Assembly: GCF_026230105.1 (NCBI RefSeq)
Contig: NC_079482.1
Coordinates: 13,888,001-13,952,000 of the forward strand
Reading direction: 5' to 3'
DNA: 64,000 nt
From: Diorhabda sublineata
Lineage: Eukaryota; Arthropoda; Insecta; Coleoptera; Chrysomelidae
The position numbers and the translations under genes were made by a program. Below are positions 23,129 through 33,279 of the stretch, piece by piece (positions within the stretch are counted from its first letter, which is position 1; each line of letters starts with the position of its first letter). The notes below the pieces were generated by a model that saw only the letters and a list, made by a program, of their open reading frames with translations, was not told the origin of the DNA and searched no databases.

Positions 23129-23700
23129 CGAGGTCTGCTGCTTGAGATAGACAATTAAAAACAAATATTTACAATTAAATATGACTCTACTGATTTTCAT
23201 AATATTCTCCATCGAGATCAACACACTTTTGTATGGGTTTGAACCAATTGTCGAGGCATTTTTCCCATTCCGAGTAAGGTACCTCCAAAACATGTGATTT
23301 GAACACATCAATCGCTTCGGGTGTAGAAAAACGTTGACATCGCAATTTATTTTTGAACGAAATCATTGTGTTCTAAAAAAATGACTGTTCAAAAACGTAC
23401 TAAGAGCTCGCATTGTCATAGTGGAAAATGATTTGTCTTCTGGGATTGTTTTCCCAAATTTCTTCTAACACTTCTGACAACAAAATGCAGGTGTACCAAT
23501 CAGAATTGACCGTTCTACGTTGCTCTAGTGGAACGGTGACGACATGTTCAGTTGTTCCGAAAAAACAACTTCTGTTTGATTTGGTTAGACACATACAGTC
23601 GATTGTTGTTTAGTTTCAGGATCATATGCATGGATCCATGATGTTTCAATTCTTCGTATATTCAAAACACCCCGATTGAGAAAAATTTCATCATATTGCC
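23129..23700 (-). mobile_element. Mariner element, copy 2 of the HYDNASSH family (minus, truncated)
   Basis: The TIR at 23129 reads CGAGGTCTGCTGCTTGAGAT after a TA. Minus-strand translation from this end gives the transposase C-terminus (EKCFDNWFKPIQK, FSTPEAIDVFKSHVLEVPYSE). Then at 23594-23400 it gives the middle domain FFGTTEHVVTVPLEQRR, VNSDWYTCILLSEVLEEI and RRQIIFHYDNASS, with the second catalytic Asp in HYDN. The segment that should carry the third catalytic Asp between these two blocks is missing. Upstream, WIHAYDPETKQQS-type text is seen near 23600-23640, and similarity is lost near 23700, so the N-terminal third and the other TIR are gone. Confidence 0.8.
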
Positions 23701-24590
23701 TTTATCGACTTGGTTATTTCCAAAATAAAAAAATATACCTTGTGGGTCCAAGACTATAGAAAATATAAAAGAATTTTAACTAATTCATTTTTGCAATCTG
23801 GTTTATATAATATATACAATATATAATTGTTGTAATAAATGATTATATCAAATTAGATGCGTTTATGGAAACCCTATATACATCAAGCATTCACAATATT
23901 AAGTAAGCACTTATGCTGAAAAGTTATTACACATTGGGTAAAGACTATGAAGAAAATAGTTTTCCTCTACTATGTAAGTGATTTAAACGTCTACTGTGAT
24001 AGCAGTGGAGTTACCAGTTATTGAAAAAAATATTTTATGATTGCATGATGTTCCAAAATTCTAAAATGATAATGATTATTCCTATCCCAGAATCTCCAGA
24101 TTGAAATTCTTCAAAGTAAAATACAATCTTTAGCATCAATTCCCTTCAAATAACAAGTAAAACCACCAAGTTTTTGAAAGGCAAGTATAGGCTTGAGATA
24201 TATCGTTTGGAAGGTCTCTTCATATTCTGTTCAAAAATTATATCGTTTATTGCATCAATTAGCATAGAATGAAATAAAATTATGATGTTACCGAAATTTG
24301 TTATAATACCTACTTAGATTCTCAGTCGGTATGCATTAAAAATACTTCGTTAATATGGCAACTTAATATTATTATTATAATTTGAAATTTATTCTTTAAT
24401 TCTGAAATGCATGAAATGACAATTTTTCAACAGTTTCGCGCCTATCGAGTAGAGAGGCATCCTCTACATCGAATGTTATTTATTTATACATCGATAGTAA
24501 ACAAATGTAGATAAAAAGCACCACTATAAAATGTTACCTACTCAGGAGCTAATGTAAAACGGTTTTGATAGGAGAATTTATTTTTGTGAT
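23701..24590. other. AT-rich DNA, nothing recognised
   Basis: No supported feature. Confidence 0.55.
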
Positions 24591-24594
24591 AGAA

Positions 24595-25010
24595 TGAAGG
24601 ACATGTTGAATAACATTATCACCCAATTTGAAGACTTCATGTTTTCTGATGTGTGCACTTTTTCACTTAACGTTCATGCTAATCGGCTACTGGTCAACGG
24701 AAAATATTCACAGCATGGGATAAAAACACACGCAATTCATTTTTGAACATTGATTGTTGGAAGTTATATCATTGGCCCCTTTTTCATTGAAGGCAATTAG
24801 AATGGCGATCATTATATAGAACTACTTCAATATGTGGCTCTAGCAAGATGGAGCTCCACACAACCAACGGAATGTCAAGCCGCATTTTCAAATAAGTGTA
24901 TCTTGAACGATCAATTTTTTTATGATATCCAGAGAGTATTGTGTATAAAACTGGTGCCATGGATTTAGATCAGAGGAAAGGAAGAATAACGCTGGAGATT
25001 AAGTCGATCA
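24595..25010 (+). pseudogene. IS630/Tc1-mariner-type transposase relic
   Basis: Plus-strand fragments of an IS630-like transposase: IVGSYIIGPFFIEGN near 24750-24795 (family: ..G.IIGPFF.EG.LNG..YL..L), DHYIELLQ near 24810, QDGAPPHNQRNVKPHF near 24845-24890 (second catalytic Asp), and LNDQFF near 24910. The stretch after it, where WIGR and PPRSPDL should be, is only faintly visible. Three frames are used, with stops between, so it is inactive. Termini not identified. Confidence 0.6.
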
Positions 25011-25089
25011 TGACTGAAAATTTATATAATGTTAGATAACATTTACGGTATTTTAAATATATATTGCAACGATATTCACTGTTTATTTT

Positions 25090-25240
25090 CCACTTTTTAA
25101 ATTAAGAATATCTAAATATCGAGTTTTTTAATTGCATTGAAAGTATTTCTGTAATCACACGGTTCAATTTTACATTAAATTTGATGATTTAAATAGAGAA
25201 TTGAGTGTTCTTTCACACTATTGACAATATTTATAGTTTA
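25090..25240. repeat. Direct repeat related to 25950-26090
   Basis: GTAATCACACGGTTCAATTT and TTTAAATAGAGAATTGAGTG correspond to GTAATCATACGATTTCATTT and TTTAAATAGAGAATTAAGTG at 26010-26075. The two copies flank the minus-strand relic at 25310-25850 in the same orientation. Confidence 0.6.
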
Positions 25241-25309
25241 CATCTAATAAACATGTCTCACATCTATTAAAAACAAAAACTTAAAAAAAATCAATTTAAA
25301 TATCAATTA

Positions 25310-25850
25310 GCTCTATTTTTTCCTTTTATGAGAGGTTGCACTTTCTTTTTTTAAAAACCAACAGTAATAACCCATCATGGCCGAATCCCATCGTCCTTGA
25401 TACCAAATTTCCATTGTTCTAATATCTTGGTGGAAACTTTCACCTTGCTCATAACTGACAGCTCCCAAATTTTCGGGAAAAAATGTCAGATGGGAATGGA
25501 GTAAATGAATTTTCAATAACAATCAAGCACCTAGGGATTTGTATGCGTCTAGAAGTTCATCAACTAACTGTTGTTAGTTTGGATCCATGTTATTGCCCAA
25601 AAATCCCCTCACTACACTAACAAATGCCTTCCATATACTAAGTTCCTGTCTGGAGAGCTTTTTTGCAAAATTGTCATCGTCCAGCAATTTTATTATTTGT
25701 GGCCCAAAAAAATACCTTCCTTTAATTTGGCATCACTCACTTGGGGAAAGACTTTTTTAAGGTATTTTAATTAATCACCTTCTTTATCTATAGCCGTTAC
25801 AAAGTTTTTCGTCAAACCAACAGGGCAACAGGACATTTTTGGGATCTACG
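25310..25850 (-). pseudogene. Decayed ORF of an arthropod repeat-type protein (unnamed family)
   Basis: Minus-strand reading from about 25850 down gives CPVGLTKNFVTAIDKEGD, a stop, LKYLKKVFPQVSDAKLKEG, FFGPQIIKLLDDDNFAKKL, SIWKAFVSVVRGFLGNN, another stop, LVDELLDAYKSLGA, then LLLKIHLLHSHLTFFPENLG, AVSYEQGESFHQDIRTME, YQGRWDSAMMGYYCWFLKKE. I recognise this ...HLxFFPxNLGxVSxExGExFHxDI...YQGRW... block as one found many times over in arthropod genomes, without a function I can name. Three in-frame stops or shifts show decay. Similar direct repeats lie on both sides. Confidence 0.6.
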
Positions 25851-25873
25851 GATATAAACTATAAAAATAAAAA

Positions 25874-26320
25874 TAATGGATTCATTACTTTTGGGTGTCC
25901 TACTGTGTATTTGTATGAAGGCTTTGTTTTATAGTTGTCGACATTTAGTTTTCAATATCGGAATTAAAAGCAATTTTCATTTAAATTTTCCATTTATCAA
26001 ACAGAATTTTGGTAATCATACGATTTCATTTTCATATTAAAATTGACGTTTTTAAATAGAGAATTAAGTGACTTTTCACAGTATTTATCACAAATCTCTG
26101 ATTCTATTTACAAAAATCTACTTACTATTCGAAGACGAGTGAAGAATGCCAAGTTTTATAACTCAGAATTTTCGATAATTATGTACTATAACCGAAATAA
26201 TGGATTCCTTACTTCTGCGTACATAAAAGCTTTCTTTTTTAGTTGTCGACATTTAAGTTTCAATGTACAAATTAAAAACAATTTCCATTTAAATTCGCTT
26301 TTTATAAAACAGAATTATAT
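25874..26320. repeat. Partial direct repeats (~120 bp unit) beside the 25.3-kb relic
   Basis: 25874-26005 and 26197-26315 share ATAATGGATTCATTACTT / ATAATGGATTCCTTACTT, TTTTAGTTGTCGACATTTA, and TTTATCAAACAGAATTTTG / TTTATAAAACAGAATTATA. Between them lies the block shared with 25090-25240. The open frame at 26043-26339 runs through the second unit and is probably not a gene. Confidence 0.6.
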
Positions 26321-28055
26321 GTTTTGCTGTAAATTATAACTCACAATTGTTAGAGTTTTTATTCAACAAATGGGATTAAGAATTGTAAATACGAGTAATT
26401 CTCAGATGGGGAATGTAACGCTGGTCAGTAATTTAATACGTTATTGTGGTGTATGGAATCAACTTTTTCAGACTGCGTGACAACCAACAATTTTTGCTAC
26501 CAGATCTTCGACGGTTATTGTTACATTCTCCTGCTAAAGACATCATCTCTCAGCATAAAGAAACCATAAAACAACGTGAATATTCAATCTGACACTCAAA
26601 GTTCAAATTAACGCCCCGATACCTATCAAGTATCTCATATTGTACCTTCCTGACATTTTAATACACTTGCAAATGATGAGACAAGAATCACAATCTGATG
26701 GTCAATATTTAGTACTCTTTAGTGAGTATTACATTTTAGGATGTGAATACCATATCGCATTTTACTAGCGTCGGTATAAGAGCTGTTAAATCTGAATAGC
26801 TCGCCCACTGTGTCATTTTTTTGATGCATCGGTCGGTTATAAATCTCTCACTGGAAGTCTCATGGTAGATTCTAATAATATTACCACATAAATACGTCTG
26901 TATATGTATCACAAGGGATTATTGTTATTGTCATCTTGATTGTCCGTGTATTAAAATGTGAATCTATTCATCATTCACGTACACACACGATACTTTGAAA
27001 GTGTTTCGTATATGAAATACGAAAATACGAAATACTTAAAAAAATTCATAGAAATGCCCAAGAAAATACGATTTGGTTTGAATTAGAAAAATGTAATACG
27101 TAGTTAATATGTTGAATGGGTTGTTCACTTAGTTTGGAATTTCATTAAGTCCGTTAAAAATATTCGCAGTTTCTAGTAACATCCTAATTATTTGTAAAAA
27201 TTCCATATCGTTTTGAAAACCTGATATTATTCTAAAGTTTTAAAATTACAACTATGCTTATTAAATGAAAATAGACACAAAATATTACAGTTTCTTGCTT
27301 GTATCAAGTAGAGTGGAGGTAAAACTAGAATACGCTTTATGTTGAAATGTTATTGCAATGGAACCTTCTCCCACAAGGGAAATCTATCTGTCTTGTAAAC
27401 AGAACATTTGATGATGTACACCTTTACAGCTGGATTAACCGTGTAGCCTCTAATAACCTCTTTTTCTCATCCTTGCCTCTCAGTTCTTCCTTCGGTACAC
27501 ATTTAGAACTTTGATTATGAACTTTACTACCAAAGAAGGTAGAAAAGAAAAGAAGAATTAATGACACTGTCTTTAAATATGTTGTGTGACAAAGTGGACA
27601 CGTGTAGATTATGTGTGGAGCTAGAAGAAAAATTTTCTATTGAAATATATCAAATAATTTTTAATCAATACGATACATTATTAATAATACCACAATAAAC
27701 ACAAAAGATGGGTAAGAATAATAATAATTTAAGTTTTTGAACAAAATGCCATCTGTGTAGTTACTGTTACGAGTACGAGTACTGACGGGTAAAATTCTCA
27801 TTTCATATAGGATTTAACGTGTAGTTTATTACTAGGAGAAATGAAAAATTTTATGCACATGGATTTTAGAAAGATAAATCATGTGAACAATCACACATTT
27901 TAATAACACATTTTACGTGAAACGAATTAACAAAACCCATAACGCAATCACATCCGAAAACGTTTTTATAATTCGACATTTTCTGAAGAGTTAATACAAT
28001 AATTAATCAATAATTCACCATATTATTATAAATAGCAAGAAATAAAGAATGAACC
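26321..28055. other. AT-rich DNA, no certain gene
   Basis: No supported gene. Somewhat less AT-rich around 26430-26700 and 27360-27520, without a recognisable product. Confidence 0.5.
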
Positions 28056-28059
28056 TCCA

Positions 28060-28265
28060 GCGATACTAGCTTGTAGGGAGAATTAACAAAAATCTTTGAC
28101 CTCGCAAAACACGCTGCACTGATTTTGAATGCTAATTGATCTCCGGGTCTTGTGGTGGATCCATGTTTGGTCTACGGTTACGAAACGAAAACCCGTCACT
28201 ATTGTGGTTGAACAACAACATATATAGCTACGAAGTTGCTTCACTATTTCCCATCAAACATAGCT
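28060..28265 (-). pseudogene. Mariner transposase scrap around the first catalytic Asp
   Basis: Minus-strand reading near 28200-28140 gives FRFVTVDQTWIHHKTRR, matching mariner FVTVDETWIHHYTPE with the first catalytic Asp. Downstream text is broken. No TIR found. Confidence 0.5.
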
Positions 28266-28975
28266 TTGGTTTGATTGATGCTTATATTCTGCAAAACGAT
28301 TAAAGAACACACGAAAATCAATTTTTTATTTTCTTCTGAAATCATGATCTCTACTATTAGTTGGTGTCAAATACAGAACATGCTTAGATTATGACAGGAC
28401 TCTAAATGGAAATGTTTTTTGACGGAAGTATTATTACCCTTCCAGTTATTGAGTAGTTCAAAAACTTACCAATTTATTATTCCTCCTTCGTATAATATCA
28501 TACATTGTTCTCGATACTCTCTATTTCCCGATCGAATACTCTAGAAATTATCAAAACCGGTTTTTCTCAGAAATTAACTGCGCGTTATCTATTGATTGTA
28601 GGAAATCAACTAGGGTCGATTTAGTCTACTTTTTGTGTTGATTGAATGAATATGTCTGTATTTGCGAATTGAAATTTCTTTTCATGCTACATTTTTTATT
28701 GAATCAGTGCCTGCATGAAATTAAATAAAGTTGTTTTTTATGATAAATCTATTTTTTAAACAACTATTTCGAATGCTGTTATTCTCAATGTTTTCAAATC
28801 CGTATTCACTCATAACCTTCAAATGGGAAAGTAATATTGCTATTTTAAATTATGGAACGAATAAATTTTTATTTTAGATCAATATTGTTAGAACTTTCTA
28901 GTTTGGAAATTTTCAATACTGATGATAATCAATTTATTTTTGAGTAAAATATATCGCTTTGGATATCTAAATTTC
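28266..28975. other. AT-rich DNA, nothing recognised
   Basis: No supported feature. Confidence 0.55.
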
Positions 28976-28979
28976 CAAA

Positions 28980-29125
28980 TTTTTTGCCACCAAGAAATCC
29001 GAGTGTGCGATTGCAGGCGAATATGGTTTGCGAGGTTGTAGCTCAACTCATTTATTTTTTTTTCCAAGTTTTGTTTTAAACGATGTGCCTTGTATTGTCG
29101 TGTTGAAGGAAGAAAAATTAGATCA
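28980..29125 (-). pseudogene. Mariner transposase scrap around the second catalytic Asp
   Basis: Minus-strand reading gives LLQHDNTRHIV then K.KINEL and, in another frame, PYSPAIAHSDFLVAKNL-like text, matching mariner LLQHDNARPH...KI.ELG..PYSPDLAPSDYHLF. It lies on the wrong side of the 28.1-kb scrap to be the rest of the same copy, so it is probably a separate insertion. Confidence 0.5.
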
Positions 29126-29796
29126 CGCGACCAATTGTTTACAAAAATGATTTATATTTTATTCAGATTTCAGAAACTTTCGTTAGTTTTAACGAACAAT
29201 AGTATGAAGCTTTCATGAGCAGTGAAATTTAATTGAAGCAATCCTAATGTGTCTAAAAATTATTCGTATTACATTACAAAATTAAAATTACCTATTGAAT
29301 GGCAAATGAGTGTTGAAACTTCTGAGTAACAATTTAGAACTTTACTTGTATTTTATATTAACCATATCATTGAATTTAATGTCTAAGATTATTACATTAT
29401 TTGTTATGTCTAAATAAATCAACTCACACAATCTCTTTTACTATTGAGTTATCAAATTCACCAAGTTACTATCTGGGATCATTCTATACAAATGATTTGT
29501 AAAACTGTTAGGACATTATTATTATATCCCTTTAAGTCTGCATTTATATTAAGTTTGTAGGATTGTCTTATAATGATCGAAGCATTCGGTATTTGCGATT
29601 TGGATTGATAAAAATCGAATATTTTCTTATAATTTTTCATAACTAACTACATTTCCTCAACCAACAAAGTTGATAAAATGATATAATACTATTTTCACTA
29701 CATAAAAAGTGTTACTATTGATTCTATTATTCCATGTGTTGTAAGACATTTTTTATGTGTTTATCATAAGTAATTTCCGACTACGTATCTTTTCAG
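29126..29796. other. AT-rich DNA, nothing recognised
   Basis: No supported feature until the pyrimidine tract and AG at 29796. Confidence 0.55.
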
Positions 29797-29866
29797 CGCC
29801 TGCCAGTTGAATTCGGCTTTTACTTTGTACTACCGCCTAATGCTGTTCGTTATTATAGATTATCCG
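29797..29866 (+). other. Possible small exon (70 nt), speculative
   Basis: CTACGTATCTTTTCAG is a fair acceptor and CCG|GTGAGC at 29867 a fair donor. The 70 bases are GC-richer than their surroundings. In the phase left by the 19-kb exon (phase 2) it is open and encodes ACQLNSAFTLYYRLMLFVII plus DYP; in phase 0 it encodes RLPVEFGFYFVLPPNAVRYY plus RLSG, which looks more protein-like but would not join that exon. No family recognised. Confidence 0.2.
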
Positions 29867-30225
29867 GTGAGCGGATCAATGAAATCGCAACAAATTAAGT
29901 CTGAAAACAGGATTCATAATGGGTCTGATTATAACGTTATTGTAGAATATTTTTCCCATGATGTTTATGTAATGAAGAAAAACTTTTTTGGTTTTTTTAT
30001 TCTTAAAACCATTAAGAAGACATCTGTTAACATGGTCATGAAAGTATTCGACGTTTCGTTAGGAAATAATCAATTTTTGGAAGCTCTATCAATCTGTGGT
30101 AAACTTTGTGAGTTGTAACGTTGTCACTTGCTTCTGAGCCATATATTCCTATTATTCATATATTTCTCATTCATTATATTTTTGATTTTCTTGGTAGTTA
30201 TGGAATTATAGAAACGGCAATTTTG
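29867..30225. other. AT-rich DNA, no certain gene
   Basis: An open frame continues to 30118 without family resemblance. Nothing else supported. Confidence 0.45.
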
Positions 30226-30227
30226 AT

Positions 30228-30300
30228 TAAAGTGACTTTATTAACGACACATCTGACAGAAACACATGTGCATAATGCGCCATTAATAAAGTACTTTTAA
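30228..30300. repeat. Short inverted repeat
   Basis: AAAGTGACTTTATTAACG near 30228 and CATTAATAAAGTACTTTT near 30281 are near-complementary, enclosing about 35 bases. A hairpin or a tiny terminal-repeat remnant. Confidence 0.5.
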
Positions 30301-30419
30301 TAAAGTTATTGTCTTCTTTTAATAAAAGAATAGTATAGGCAAATTAAATTAAATTGGGTGGTTTTAATTTTCTAGATTCAGGGAGGTTTTGTGATACTGA
30401 ATAAGTCTAAAAAACTGCC

Positions 30420-30915
30420 GTAACAAAATCCTCTACAAAAGTGTCCCAAGTATTTGTTCTTAACCTCAAAATTTTCACCTCAAAATGGGTTTATATACTC
30501 CAAACTTCGAGGAATTCGAAAAAAAAGTGCTGGAGCAAAAAATGAACAGCACAAAATTCTCTACAGATTGGTTCTCAAGCAGTTTTTCCTAACTTTTTCC
30601 TATTTTCACCGTAAAATGGATTCATGTACTCAAAAACATTTCGAATTGCGGGTAACTCGTAAACTATGAGGATTTCGACACAAACTGCCGGGACCAAAAA
30701 TGTGAAGCACAACATTCTGTATAAAAAAAGGTTACAATTTTTTCCTATTTTCCTCCATTATAAAATGGGTTTGAACGCTCAAAAATATTTTGAATCGCGA
30801 ATAATTCTAAAACTACGTGACATTCTTAGAAAAGTGCAGGAGCCAAAACTGTTGAGCACAAAATTCTCCATAAAATGGTTCTCAGGTATTTTTTCTTAAC
30901 CTCAAAATTGACCTA
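30420..30915. repeat. Tandem array, ~140-bp unit, three copies
   Basis: Landmarks recur: CAAAATGGGTTTATATACTC at 30481, GTAAAATGGATTCATGTACT at 30611, ATAAAATGGGTTTGAACGCT at 30760, and CTCAAAATTGACC at 30900. Each is followed by a CAAA..ATTTCGAAT..CG block, then GCTGGAGCAAAA / GCCGGGACCAAAA / GCAGGAGCCAAAA and CACAAAATTCTC. Spacing is about 131, 149 and 141 bases. Open frames across it (30454-30899) follow the repeat and are not genes. Confidence 0.8.
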
Positions 30916-32765
30916 CATTCAATTCAATAACTAGATATTCGAGCAACAATTGAATTTTTTAAAGAATTCTCAAAGTAGTATGCACTTGTTATTTCCTCCA
31001 CAATTTCGGCAACGAAAAGAAAGTTCGTTCTTTCAAACCAAATATCTGAATACAATGTAACGACTCGCAATCGATTCTGTATAACGTGCTTTCACAAATA
31101 CAACTTAAAATTTTCAAATAAGTTCACTCTTGGATATTTGAGGACATATTTACGGAAAAACAGGACATTTTGAACTTTCTATTCATTTTCATAATTGTAC
31201 GAATAAGGATACACCATCCTGAGAATGTTTTTGTATAAACTTGAAGCTGAGATTCTAAGCTTCAAAGTACCCACATTTTTGTGAAAGAGAAACTATTAAG
31301 AAGTCTGTGAATATTGAAATAAGAATTCACCGAGAATGAAAACAGTGTTCATGTACGCGTTTTTCAAAAGTTAGTTCATTTGAAACCAAGAAGTAGTTCA
31401 TGATTGTTGTTTACATGAAAATATTGATAATAACACGAACGAAGAATCTCTCGATGGATTTGCTTGTTACTAAGGCGAGTGATGAAATATATCCATTGAA
31501 ACTTCATGTGCTTATGTGACCAAGATACCTCTTCATCTCGTAAGATTTTCGAAAATTATGCTAGCTTACCCGAGTAATTTTTTTTTAAGAGTTAGAGCAG
31601 GTTCCATGTGCGCCTGGAACGTAATTTAGCATTCCCGCCAGTGCGATTTCTCGAGCTAATGCTCCGGCTTCAGCGTTGTGGGAGATTCACTCGGAAATAG
31701 TGGCTCTAGCGAAAAAATGCAACCAAACCTTCTTGTAGAAAATTTTATGTTCCACATTTTTTGTTTGAACATTTTCGAATTCCTCTTAGCTTTCGAGATA
31801 TTCGCATTTCAAAACTTTTTTTAGTTACATGTTCCAAAATCTCGAAAACCTGTGCCCGTAATTTTGTTACGAGTTGCTAGGCTTATTCAGTAAACAAAAA
31901 CCTCTGAGAATCTAGAAAATGAAAAGCGCCAAATTTAATTTCGGGTTTAATCCTACTGTAGAAGACAAAAGCTTTACTAAAATAGGTTTTATGGTCCTTT
32001 TTTGTTTTAATCGATGGCTAGTTGACCATATGACTCATGTGTTTTCAGTAATGTAGACAAAAAAATATGAGTTTTAATACATAACCAAATTCCTGTTGTT
32101 GTTTGTTGTAAGTTTAGTATTTTTATTTTTGAGTTGTATACGATATTCAAATCCCAAAGATTTCGTTTTCGTTATAAGGACGATTTGTGTTTTTAACCGA
32201 AATCGTGTTTAATAAACGTATAATTAACCTTCATAATTTATCGAGTGGAATAAAAATTTATCACCACAACTTTATGAAAGAGACAAAATTTCAGGCTACA
32301 TGTCGAAAATATTCCGATAGCTTTTATTTTTTAAGTCAACTTCAGGAAACGTGAAAGCAAGTAGAGTCCTATCAATGCGCTGGATTGATAATTGAACACA
32401 TAATAAAAATAGTTTATTTACGCAGATAATATAGAGAGTGACACTCGGGATGAAAATTAAAATATATTTAAAGGAAAAAATGAAACTTAGACCTATAATT
32501 GTTTGGAGCGCATACAATTTTCGTTTAAAGTACGGAAACATGAATATCTCACATCGGATGTTGCACGGTTGCTATATAGTATATTAATAAAATATACGTA
32601 ATGTGAGAAAGTATGATAATAAAATAAATAGTGCAATAAGTGTTCAAAATGCTTAAATTTAACAGTTATCTAAGTAATTCACAAATTTATTCAAATGCAT
32701 CACTTGAATATATTTGTCGTATTTAATTTACCTCTTAAAAAATACGATTCCGTAGAGTTTGTAAA
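30916..32765. other. AT-rich DNA; TE-like non-coding text, no gene
   Basis: 31730-31960 repeats the style of the preceding array (TTTCGAGATATTCGCATTTC, ATCTCGAAAACCTG) and may be another repeat of that type. The 81-codon minus frame 32296-32541 is hydrophobic and unrecognised. Confidence 0.45.
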
Positions 32766-32769
32766 TCTA

Positions 32770-33275
32770 CTTGTCAACTTTATTTTTACCCCTACAAAAA
32801 AATCGAACGATTTCCGGTGACCAGGATGGCCATTCTGTTGCTCCTTGACGTCTTATCCATCTCTGTGGAAACACTCTAGATAAATACGTACAGCTCGGGT
32901 GTAATAGTGTAATATTGCTAATATAACTGTCCCAATATCATCCCCTAACATTTCCAAATATCTGTCACCATTTAAATTACTTGCTCCCTTATTCAACGGG
33001 GATTGCGTCTACAGCAAATCCGGCATTATGTCTATTCATTTCACTATTAACACAAAACATTGATCCATAAGAAAATACAATGTTTTTTTCAACGTCAGTC
33101 TTCATTTTCGACACATTTTCGCATGTTTTTGATCAAGAAATATTGCGTCTTGCATTGCACTGCACGTTGTATTGCATCATGTCATGCGGCTTTTAACGCT
33201 GAGATGTGTAATCACAGAATTTTAGTATGCAATAATTAAAGTGCGGATATCTGCGCAACCATAGAATCTAGGAAT
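32770..33275 (-). pseudogene. IS630/Tc1-mariner-type transposase relic
   Basis: Minus-strand reading: CFVLIV and NRHNAGFAVD near 33060-33010, then SNLNGDRYLEMLGDDIGTVI near 32985-32925, AVRIYLE, VFPQRWIRRQGATEWPSWSP near 32880-32820, and FFCRGKNKV near 32795. This follows the family order (..VNRHN..YW.., LNG.RYLE.L, VR.YLD..FP.RWIGR.GA.EWPPRSPDL..LDFFLWG). The second catalytic block (QDGAPPH) is not visible and the third lies in a changed SPEIVRF. Frame changes and stops abound. The region up to 33275 is part of the same copy or flanking DNA. Confidence 0.6.
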
Positions 33276-33279
33276 AGGG

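Noticed and set aside
30454..30899. Two consecutive open frames with similar products
   Set aside because: Their similarity comes from the tandem array; the frames are products of the repeat, not a gene family.
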